Shown here piece by piece: positions 17,278-24,821 of a stretch of 64,000 nucleotides of DNA. This DNA is from Leadbetterella sp964423865 (GTDB lineage Bacteria > Bacteroidota > Bacteroidia > Cytophagales > Spirosomataceae): positions 62,001 through 126,000 of the forward strand of contig CAYRGN010000004.1 of assembly GCA_964423865.1 (NCBI GenBank), read 5' to 3'. The translations under genes and the position numbers were made by a program. Positions within the stretch are counted from its first letter, which is position 1. Each line of letters begins with the position of its first letter. The notes beneath the pieces were generated by a model that saw nothing but the letters and a program-made list of their open reading frames with translations, did no database searches and was not told the origin of the DNA.

Positions 17278-18330
17278 ATGAATACGTTAAAATACTTTTT
17301 GTCGCTTCTTTTCATACTCATTATTCAAATTGGCTTTGGGCAGGTTTTTAAAAAATCAACTGAAGAAGTACAAAGTAATGAGGCCATTGTTAATATGGTC
17401 AGATCAAAGATTTCGAAGAAGATCATCTTTCAAAAGATTGACACTGGTCAAAATAATTTTGATATCTCTTCAGATGGCTTAATTAAGCTAAAAGCTTCTA
17501 TGATTTCAGATGATATTGTTTTAGCGATGATAAAGGCAAGTCAGAGTAAAGAACAAGACGTACTAACAAATGAAAAAGTGATAGATATGTTCACAAATAA
17601 GGTTTCTACAAAAATCATTCTGTTAAAGATAGAAACTTCTAAAAATGACTTTGATACCAGTTCTGATGCTTTAATTAAACTTAAAAGTTATAAGTTATGG
17701 GATAGTATTATTATGGCTATAATGACTCCCCAAAAGGGTAAAAGTGAAGTTTCAGCTCCGGCTGTTATTCCTTCGAAAAAATTTGATTTTCCAAAAATTG
17801 ATGAACTTGAAAAAATCAAAAGGCCAGGCATTTATTTCTTTGACAGAAATGGGAATAAAATGATAAAATTAGATCCCGTACTTGTTGAGCAGGTAAATAC
17901 CAGATCTGGTGTAATATTGAATAATGCAAGCGTTAAGGTTGGGCTGAGTAGTTCAGAAGCAAACTTCCAGTTTAGTGGTGCTGACATTAGTTTTTATTTC
18001 ATCACTAATTACGAAATAACCCTAATGAGGGAGGAGGAGAAAAAGAACTTGTTTGAGATCATGGAGAGCCCTAATGAAATTTCTTTAGCTAAATTCAGAG
18101 TTTCCAGAAACAAGAGGGAGATAGAAGTGGGGAAAGTAAATCCTTACTCTGTTTCTTATGGAGTTAGTGACTCTTACTCTGTTAATTTCAAGTACGAGAA
18201 ACTAACAGATAATATATTTAAAATATACTTTAATGTACCTCTAAAAAAGGGGCAATACTGTTTTATCCCTCCGGTATCTTCTGTTTCAAGAGAGAATAAG
18301 ATTACTGTATATGATTTCGGGGTTGAATGA
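17278..18330 (+). CDS. Secreted protein with two copies of a short helical repeat; function unknown
   Basis: From the ATG at 17278 it has 350 residues and begins directly with a signal peptide (MNTLKYFLSLLFILIIQIGFG, cleavage before QVFKK); an upstream in-frame start at 17248 would add 10 residues in front of it. Residues about 25-140 contain a duplicated unit of about 50 residues: NEAIVNMVRSKISKKIIFQ...FDISSDGLIKLKASMISDD and NEKVIDMFTNKVSTKIILL...FDTSSDALIKLKSYKLWDS. The F-D-x-S-x-D-x-LI-x-LK motif is recurrent in Bacteroidota envelope proteins. The C-terminal half is beta-rich and unrecognised. AT-rich like the rest of the island; the gene is bracketed by the two operator-like blocks. Confidence 0.75.
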   Translation: MNTLKYFLSLLFILIIQIGFGQVFKKSTEEVQSNEAIVNMVRSKISKKIIFQKIDTGQNNFDISSDGLIKLKASMISDDIVLAMIKASQSKEQDVLTNEKVIDMFTNKVSTKIILLKIETSKNDFDTSSDALIKLKSYKLWDSIIMAIMTPQKGKSEVSAPAVIPSKKFDFPKIDELEKIKRPGIYFFDRNGNKMIKLDPVLVEQVNTRSGVILNNASVKVGLSSSEANFQFSGADISFYFITNYEITLMREEEKKNLFEIMESPNEISLAKFRVSRNKREIEVGKVNPYSVSYGVSDSYSVNFKYEKLTDNIFKIYFNVPLKKGQYCFIPPVSSVSRENKITVYDFGVE

Positions 18331-18480
18331 TTCTAATCCCTCTTTCAACGGAAAGTTTTGATTCGCTTTTTTTAGATATACGTACACATTCCTTTGGCTT
18401 ACATCAAGTTCCAAAGCTATATACCCCCTTTTCCTTTCGGACCATTTTTGGCTTTCCAAAAACTTTCCTATTGCCACCAT
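18286..18480 (-). pseudogene. Decayed XRE regulator gene (copy C)
   Basis: A 64-codon frame (MVAIGKFLESQKWSERKRGYIA...) aligns with the N-terminal HTH of the intact XRE protein: M-x-AI-x-K-x-LE start, ALELDVSQ against AMELDISQ, and YLKKANQ against NIEKNES. It diverges and stops after the HTH and overlaps the 3' end of the neighbouring gene on the other strand by 45 bases. I read it as a truncated relative rather than a working regulator. Confidence 0.65.
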
Positions 18481-18665
18481 AGTCTAGGATTTTATATAAA
18501 AATAATAATTTTAATCAAAAAATTAATATTTTATCTGAAAAACTAATTAATAAAACTGATTTTTGTTCGGATTTTTACTTATTCATATTTAAACATCATA
18601 TACCGTAGCCATAAGGGAAATAGCTCTCACAAAGAATTATTTAAACAATCATCCTTAATAAAAAA
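18331..18665. other. AT-rich gap with XRE remnant and second operator-like block
   Basis: Apart from the decayed XRE start (to 18480) and the repeat block at 18501-18591 I see no gene. The last 70 bases probably carry the promoter of the small gene at 18666, but no clear TAnnTTTG box is present. Confidence 0.6.
18501..18591. repeat. AT-rich operator-like repeat block, copy C
   Basis: Direct, diverged copy of 17078-17174: AATCAAAAAATTAAT (18514), ATCTGAAAAACTAATT (18533) and ACTGATTTTTG (18555) occur in the same order and at nearly the same spacing, followed by the shared ATTCATATTTA end. Confidence 0.65.
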
Positions 18666-18881
18666 ATGAAAAAAATTACAATCAAAACCAGTAGCGAAAC
18701 TTATTATTTCAAAATTGAAGAAATCAGGAGTGGGTATAGTGTAAAAATGATAGATTATGATGGAGGATTGCTTGGAGGACGTGAGAGGATTATTGAAAGA
18801 ATAGGCGAGGCAAAATCAATAGATGATGCCATTACGCTTGCCAAGATAAGAGTGAATGGGCAGGTGGTAAAAATTGAATAA
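18666..18881 (+). CDS. Small protein of unknown function
   Basis: 71 residues (MKKITIKTSSETYYFKIEE...). A beta-strand-rich first half and a final helix-strand (DDAITLAKIRVNGQVVKIE) suggest a compact alpha/beta fold. Preceded by an A-rich stretch but no clear ribosome site. It lies 139 bases before the membrane-protein gene that opens the phosphatase-kinase operon, so it is probably a separate unit. No family recognised. Confidence 0.55.
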   Translation: MKKITIKTSSETYYFKIEEIRSGYSVKMIDYDGGLLGGRERIIERIGEAKSIDDAITLAKIRVNGQVVKIE

Positions 18882-19020
18882 GTTATATTTTCGCTATTAC
18901 AACTATTGGGTATATCAAACTAAAATAAACTTTCCTTTATAATATTTTGCTTAGTAGTGAAATTTATTCTTTACAAAGCATAATTCATAGGGAAAATCTA
19001 CCTTAAATAACCTATACCTC

Positions 19021-19419
19021 ATGGATAATTACACCCTTCAAGAACTAATTTTGATTACAGCGATAATGCCACTTTTGCTTTGTGCTATCGTTGCACTACT
19101 CAATTTTGACTGGCTGAATAATTCAATCCTAAGTTTTCATGAATGGATTGTTCACAAACACTCTACTACAAAATCAGGGATTCTAAAATTTCTCCTTGCC
19201 TTATTTAAGTATCCGGGAGAAATACCTAAAGATGTTAGTCATGATGGGTGGAAAAGTGGTTTAACACTATTTACTTCAACGTTCTCTACTGTGGCATTAG
19301 GGGGAGTAATTGCAGGAATTGGCATTGTTACCTATTATGTTGTTATGATAGCCTTAACAATTGCAGCTATAATTGCCGTACTGTTCATAATAGGAATTTT
19401 GCTTGGAAATGGAAAATAA
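19021..19419 (+). CDS. Small multi-pass membrane protein, first gene of the PP2C-kinase operon
   Basis: 132 residues. One hydrophobic segment at about 9-28 (LILITAIMPLLLCAIVALLN), a polar middle (HEWIVHKHSTTKSG, KYPGEIPKDVSHDGWKSG), then two strongly hydrophobic segments near the C-terminus (about 92-128, VALGGVIAGIGIVTYYVVMIA, IAVLFIIGILLG). Only 9 bases separate its stop from the PP2C start, so they are co-transcribed. It may anchor the signalling complex in the inner membrane; no known family is recognised. Confidence 0.7.
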   Translation: MDNYTLQELILITAIMPLLLCAIVALLNFDWLNNSILSFHEWIVHKHSTTKSGILKFLLALFKYPGEIPKDVSHDGWKSGLTLFTSTFSTVALGGVIAGIGIVTYYVVMIALTIAAIIAVLFIIGILLGNGK

Positions 19420-19428
19420 CGCTTGTAT

Positions 19429-20139
19429 ATGACGTTCAATATTTCCGCCTTCACCCATGTTGGAACAGTAAGAGAATCCAACCAAGACAACATCCTTGTC
19501 AATGGACAGATATTGAATGAGGGTGAAGTACATTTATCCCAACAAGACCAATGCGTTTGTTTCGTGGCTGATGGAGTTGGTGGGAACAAGGCAGGAGAGT
19601 TTGCTTCATATTTTGTTTTGAAAAAACTAAAATCAGAAGCCAACTTTGGCTATCCTGACATTGAACAATCACTCCAAAAAATCAATGAGGAGTTGCTTTC
19701 TGTTTCAAAGGCAGAGGATGGCCTAGCAGGAACAGCAACCACTTTAACAGGCTTGATAATCAAAGACGATATTTTTCAAATTTTACATGCAGGGGATTCA
19801 CAAATGTGGTTAATGCGTAACGATATGTTTTTTCAAGTTACGAAAGACCATGTATTGGATGAAGCAGAAACCAACAGTCCAATAACAAGTTATTTTGGCG
19901 GATACGACAATTATTTACGGATTGATAACGAAATATTCATTCAGGAATCAATACCTGATGATATTTTTTTGATTTGTTCCGATGGCTTGTTTAAATCGCT
20001 CAATTATAAAATCGTAAAATCAATCCTCAAAGTAGAAAAAGGTCTTGAAACAAAAGTGAAAAAAATTCTTGAAAATTGTTTACAAACAGGGGCAGAAGAT
20101 AATACCAGTGTAATTCTTATTCATCAAATCATTGAGTGA
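19429..20139 (+). CDS. PP2C-family Ser/Thr protein phosphatase
   Basis: 236 residues from ATG 19429 (an in-frame TTG at 19423 is less likely). All PP2C metal motifs are present: VRESNQDN near the N-terminus, FVADGVGGNKAGE, GTATTLTG, HAGDSQMW, FLICSDGL and the final EDNT. The length fits a single stand-alone soluble catalytic domain. It is expected to remove phosphate from Ser/Thr residues placed by the kinase encoded immediately downstream; the pair is arranged as stop TGA (20137-20139), one base, then the kinase ATG. This tight order is the usual one for phosphatase-kinase pairs that control FHA-dependent complexes. Confidence 0.95.
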   Translation: MTFNISAFTHVGTVRESNQDNILVNGQILNEGEVHLSQQDQCVCFVADGVGGNKAGEFASYFVLKKLKSEANFGYPDIEQSLQKINEELLSVSKAEDGLAGTATTLTGLIIKDDIFQILHAGDSQMWLMRNDMFFQVTKDHVLDEAETNSPITSYFGGYDNYLRIDNEIFIQESIPDDIFLICSDGLFKSLNYKIVKSILKVEKGLETKVKKILENCLQTGAEDNTSVILIHQIIE

Positions 20140-20140
20140 T

Positions 20141-23100
20141 ATGGCAGAAAATGATAACGACAAAACTAATACCTACGGTAATTCGGAGAACAACAAAACC
20201 GGAACCTATGGTAATTCTGAAAGTCAGAAAACCACTGCTTACAATTCCAAGCAGGAGGAAACCTCTGCCTACACTGATTTACAAAATAAAGAGTTCAAAT
20301 CAAGAACACACGGAATTGGAATTGGCGATAAGGTTATTTTGAAAGGGAAAGAATTTTCCGTTGTTGGGATTATTTCTGAAGGCACAGGAGAGGCAACCAT
20401 TTACAAAGTTGAAGATAGTTCAGAAAGCACTTTTGCTTTGAAGTTATATTTTGAATTCAGCAATGTTAAGGAAGAGCCCAATCCCGAAACATTAGAACGT
20501 ATTCGTAAAATCACAGACCCTGATATTCTAAAACTCTATGACTTTGGCACTGGAAGAGAAAAGTATCAAGATAAATATTGCTTTGAAATTTCTGACTTTG
20601 GAGAAGGTGGCGACTTATTTTCTGTTGCTGACTTCAAAAGCAAATACACAAAGGATTTTATTGAAAAAAATGTAGTTCCTGAAATTCTGAATGGGATATG
20701 GAAATTACAAGAGTTTAAAATTTATCACTGCGACTTAAAGCCGGGCAATGTCTTTTTCAAAGACAAAAACCAAACGGACTTATTGATAGGTGATTATGGC
20801 TCTGCAAAAGCATACGACCTTGAGACAAAAGAAGTACGAAAAACATCAACTGTAAAAGGCACAGATACTTATTTGCCACCCGAACAGGCAAGAGGGATAA
20901 TTTCAGAGAAGAATGATTATTATTCCTTTGGAATGATTCTACTGCACTTGCTTTACCCCGAATATCTTGCAGACGACAATACCATACGGCAGGTTGATAA
21001 GGAAAAGTTTGAAAAAATTGTTGCAAGACAATATAACTCTCAACCGATAGTTGACTTTAACCCTGAGTATAAGCGTCTAAATAATTTGATTGGAGGATTG
21101 ACCCTTGTCAATCATATTAACCGCTTTGGTAGAGAAGAAGTTGAGAAATGGCTGAAAGGAGAAGAAGTTGAGGTTAAATACAGGGCAGTGGAAGCAAGTT
21201 CAATTCAGCCAATAAAACTTGGTTATGCCACAATCAAAACCGACAAAGATTTTATCCATGTATTAGAAACTCAACCAAACTGGTATGACGATTTGATTGA
21301 AGACCAAGACACATTTGCAACGGTAAAAAGTTGGATGGATTCATACAGGGATATTCCTTCTAGAAAGGTATTTAATAGCATGATTAAATTCTATCAACAG
21401 TTTGGAAAGGATTATGTAAAGGAATCTTTATTAAGATATTTTGACCCTCAAAGAGATATTATAATTGAAAGTCAAGTTTTTAACTTTTTTTCATCTGAAA
21501 ATCCTGAAGAAGATATTAAAAACTACATTTCCGGAATTGACAAGATATGGAAACATGGAGGAAGTGATGCTAAATATAATATTGAAAAGATAAGGTTCTA
21601 CCTTTTCCAGTTAGAATTTTCATTATGGCAACTTAAAATAGACCCTGCAAACGGCAACAGTGCTGTTGGATTTTTAATTGATAAAAAATTATATACTCCT
21701 CTTGGTTTGCAACCACTGACTGCTGCATTTGCCGATTACAAAACCCAGACACAAACCAAAATAACTTACAAAGATGAAGCAGCAACTTACCGATTGCTCA
21801 TAGAGCTTTTTTACACTTCTAATCCTGATAGGACATTTAAAGACTTAAATAATAATCCGATAACAACTATTGATGACTTAGGGATTTATTACATTAAAAA
21901 CGAAGCAAATTTTGAAAACAAATATTTAAAAATTGAAAAAGAGAGATTCTTACAAAAGCTCAATAAATCAGAACTTAGTTCACTTGATTATAAGCAATTT
22001 GTTTTTGAAGTTTTTAAAGACAAAGCAGAAACGCAAATTGAGTTAATAAATCTAACCTTTGACAAGCATCGTGATTATAAGGTTAATTATAAATTTTACA
22101 AATCGCTCAACTCATTTCTTTCTCAAAAGCATATTTCAACAGATTTTACTTCCCGGTCGGATAGTAATGAGATTTATAAAAATAGGAGGAGATTTTTTCA
22201 GCCCTTCAAAACAGAATGCGAAAACTTTATTTCAACTGTAACGCAAAAACACAATATAACAACACTCACGAATGAAAATCTTTCGAAAATAAGGAAAAAA
22301 TTTAATACGGATTCTTGGAAGCGTTATCTCTACATTTATTCAGGACAATTTCTTGCATTGCTTATTGCTATTCCGCTTGCAATAGCTGTTTATGGAATTG
22401 CGACACATCAATTTCATATCGGTAATGGTTCGAACTTTAAGCGAGGCATGACAGACAATCATGTAACTCCAGCCGTTACACATCGGTTCTATACGGTAAA
22501 GACAGATGCCAATGTGCGTTCAGGGGCATCTGAACACACTTCTATTATAGGCAAAGCAAAGAAAGGTCAAGAAATTGAAGTGTTGGAAGCATCTAATTCC
22601 AAATGGTATAAAGTTAAAGTTTATAATACGATTGGCTATATTAGTTCTAAATTACTTTCTTATTCAAGAAGCAGCAATTCGTTAGTTCCACAGAGTATAA
22701 ATTCATCAACTCCAACAAAAACTCAAAACTCAAGTTCGGGTTCGAGTAACGAGTACAATTCTACAAGCAGTTCGGTTCCGGCAACACCCCCTGCATATAA
22801 CAATTCAAGCGACAACTCCTCAAATACGACACTTAACCAAAACTCAGCAGTTGAACCAACAAAACAATACCAATGGGTTTTGTGTAGCGATTGTAATGGA
22901 AGTGGAAATGTATCTGCTAATTCAACTTGTTCAAGTTGTATAGGGCAAGGTTCAAATCGTTGCACAGTTTGTGCCGGTATAGGATCATATAGTTGTACAA
23001 CCTGTGGAGGAGTAGGATCAAGCTACTGTACAGTTTGTGCCGGAATAGGGAGTTATGTTGTAGACTATAGTAATGGACGTAGAATTACATGCAGTAATTG

Positions 23101-23278
23101 TAACGGTAAAGGAAGATACATCTGCAATACTTGTGGGGGGAGGGGTAAACATATATGTAGTAATTGTAACGGTAAAGCAAAAACAGTCTGCAATTCATGC
23201 TCTGGCAAAGGAACGTTCACTACGTCTGGCACTTGTCAAAGATGTAATGGTAAAGGACAAATTCAAAAAGTAATATAA
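20141..23278 (+). CDS. Membrane-spanning Ser/Thr protein kinase with SH3b and multiple CxxCxGxG motifs
   Basis: 1045 residues from ATG 20141. Residues 1-45 are disordered with repeated T-x-Y units (TYGNSE twice). The kinase domain spans about 65-330: a loose glycine loop (SEGTGEATIY), Lys in ALKLYF (about 101), HCDLKPGN (about 197-204), GDYG in place of DFG, and YLPPEQ; all catalytic residues remain, so it should be active. Residues 340-730 are helical and unknown. A TM helix (about 738-760, FLALLIAIPLAIAVYGIA) is followed by an SH3b domain (about 781-842, DANVRSG...GYISSKLL), a Ser/Asn-rich linker and ten CxxC motifs (915-1040) like the DnaJ zinc-finger pattern CxxCxGxG. With a cytoplasmic kinase, the SH3b and Cys-rich parts would be periplasmic sensors. 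Its likely targets are the neighbouring FHA and AAA+ partners. Confidence 0.92.
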   Translation: MAENDNDKTNTYGNSENNKTGTYGNSESQKTTAYNSKQEETSAYTDLQNKEFKSRTHGIGIGDKVILKGKEFSVVGIISEGTGEATIYKVEDSSESTFALKLYFEFSNVKEEPNPETLERIRKITDPDILKLYDFGTGREKYQDKYCFEISDFGEGGDLFSVADFKSKYTKDFIEKNVVPEILNGIWKLQEFKIYHCDLKPGNVFFKDKNQTDLLIGDYGSAKAYDLETKEVRKTSTVKGTDTYLPPEQARGIISEKNDYYSFGMILLHLLYPEYLADDNTIRQVDKEKFEKIVARQYNSQPIVDFNPEYKRLNNLIGGLTLVNHINRFGREEVEKWLKGEEVEVKYRAVEASSIQPIKLGYATIKTDKDFIHVLETQPNWYDDLIEDQDTFATVKSWMDSYRDIPSRKVFNSMIKFYQQFGKDYVKESLLRYFDPQRDIIIESQVFNFFSSENPEEDIKNYISGIDKIWKHGGSDAKYNIEKIRFYLFQLEFSLWQLKIDPANGNSAVGFLIDKKLYTPLGLQPLTAAFADYKTQTQTKITYKDEAATYRLLIELFYTSNPDRTFKDLNNNPITTIDDLGIYYIKNEANFENKYLKIEKERFLQKLNKSELSSLDYKQFVFEVFKDKAETQIELINLTFDKHRDYKVNYKFYKSLNSFLSQKHISTDFTSRSDSNEIYKNRRRFFQPFKTECENFISTVTQKHNITTLTNENLSKIRKKFNTDSWKRYLYIYSGQFLALLIAIPLAIAVYGIATHQFHIGNGSNFKRGMTDNHVTPAVTHRFYTVKTDANVRSGASEHTSIIGKAKKGQEIEVLEASNSKWYKVKVYNTIGYISSKLLSYSRSSNSLVPQSINSSTPTKTQNSSSGSSNEYNSTSSSVPATPPAYNNSSDNSSNTTLNQNSAVEPTKQYQWVLCSDCNGSGNVSANSTCSSCIGQGSNRCTVCAGIGSYSCTTCGGVGSSYCTVCAGIGSYVVDYSNGRRITCSNCNGKGRYICNTCGGRGKHICSNCNGKAKTVCNSCSGKGTFTTSGTCQRCNGKGQIQKVI

Positions 23279-23279
23279 C

Positions 23280-24815
23280 ATGAGCGGACCAAAAGATTAC
23301 TCACCACCACCAAGATATTCAATGCAGGTTTTTGACGGTAAACTGAATCAGGTCTTTCAGTTACAAAGCCGTTTAAAAATGCTTTGCTATGAAATTGAAG
23401 GATTTCAGATTTCCGATTCCAAACTCAATATTCAGTTTGATTGCAAGAAGGAACTGGACAAAATCAGAAAAAAAATTGACAAGGCTTTGGAAGTGCGTGG
23501 GTTTGACTATAAAGGAACTTTCGGACAGGAAACCTATGACCGAATAGACGGAGAAATTGATTTAAAAATTTCTGAACTGACGAGAGTAACCAATGAATGT
23601 GAAGTAATTAAAACTGATTTTACAAATAAAAAAAGAGATTATGATGCCTTTTGTTCATATCTCACATTTCACGAAAACTCCGGTATTTCATTTAATGACT
23701 TTAAAGCTCAAATAGCTCATTACTTTAAAACAGAGCTTGAAACCCGTGCTCCTGAAATTTTTAATGAGGCAAACTCTCAAATTGCTGCCGTTGAATTTAC
23801 CAAACCAAAAACTGCATTTGATTTTGGCTTTAATGCAAAATTCAACTCAGAAAAACAATCTGTAGTTGAGCATATAATTGAGAAGGAGGCAGCTATTAAT
23901 AAAATTCGCAGTGAAACTAATAATAAAGCAATTGATATATTAAAAAAGGGGAATGGCTCAAAAGGAAAGAAAAAAATCTCAGAAGATGTACAAACGATCG
24001 TAGAAAAAATAAATTCCCTAATTGCAAATTGTGATGAAGCTGCAATGAGAAAGAAGTATAAGGGTGATTTAGAACGATTGACTGAAAGTGAAAGTTTGGT
24101 GGACATCTACTTTTTTAAGGAACTCCACGATTCAATTCTTGAAACAGAGAAATCAAGAAAGTCAAAGGTTGTCATCAATGAGGTTTTATCGGAATTAAGT
24201 AAATTATCTTTTCATCTTTCGGCACAAGCAGGGCGGGAAACATTGGTAAAGTATTGCCTGACCTTGATGAACAATTCGAGTATTAGAAAAAATGAACTTG
24301 ATGAAGTGCAGATAAAATTTGAACGACTGAAAACTCACAGCGACAAATTTTATGAGGAAGATGAAATTAAAAATAAAGAACATCTTTTTCTTAAATCGCA
24401 ACTCATTCTTTGTTTAGAAAATCAGGGTTATGAAGTGATAGACGACCTTGAAATAATCGATTTTGAAAAGGAAAATGACTTTCTGTTAAAAATAAAAGGA
24501 CAGGAAAATTATCTGAATCTGAAATTTAAAGAAGATGGTTCAATGCGATATGTATTTCAAATTCCGGAGGATAAAGGTACATTAAGCACTGACCAAAAGA
24601 ATATGAAGCTGCACGAGATGAAAGTAACTTGTTCAGAGTTTCAGTCAGTTTTAAAAGACCTTGAAAAAATGGGGTTAAAACTAAATATGAGAAATGAGAA
24701 ACCTATTGAGTTAAATTCAATAGTTTCTATTACCAACAAACACAAAGAAAAACTAAAGACAAAATCCAAAAATCAGCAACAACAAGAGCAACTTAGAAAA
24801 AAATATTTAAACTAA
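23280..24815 (+). CDS. Coiled-coil protein of the kinase operon; function unknown
   Basis: 511 residues starting one base after the kinase stop. The N-terminus MSGPKDYSPPPRYSMQVFDG is Pro-rich and looks like a conserved tag; most of the rest is charged and helical with heptads (KKELDKIRKKIDKALEV, AAINKIRSETNNKAIDIL, ELHDSILETEKSRKSK), then an alpha/beta segment (about 375-440, ENQGYEVIDDLEIID, MRYVFQIPEDKG) and a Lys/Gln-rich end. No signal peptide or TM. Its place between kinase and AAA+ ATPase suggests an adaptor or substrate of one of them. I do not recognise the family. Confidence 0.8.
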   Translation: MSGPKDYSPPPRYSMQVFDGKLNQVFQLQSRLKMLCYEIEGFQISDSKLNIQFDCKKELDKIRKKIDKALEVRGFDYKGTFGQETYDRIDGEIDLKISELTRVTNECEVIKTDFTNKKRDYDAFCSYLTFHENSGISFNDFKAQIAHYFKTELETRAPEIFNEANSQIAAVEFTKPKTAFDFGFNAKFNSEKQSVVEHIIEKEAAINKIRSETNNKAIDILKKGNGSKGKKKISEDVQTIVEKINSLIANCDEAAMRKKYKGDLERLTESESLVDIYFFKELHDSILETEKSRKSKVVINEVLSELSKLSFHLSAQAGRETLVKYCLTLMNNSSIRKNELDEVQIKFERLKTHSDKFYEEDEIKNKEHLFLKSQLILCLENQGYEVIDDLEIIDFEKENDFLLKIKGQENYLNLKFKEDGSMRYVFQIPEDKGTLSTDQKNMKLHEMKVTCSEFQSVLKDLEKMGLKLNMRNEKPIELNSIVSITNKHKEKLKTKSKNQQQQEQLRKKYLN

Positions 24816-24821
24816 TTGCCA

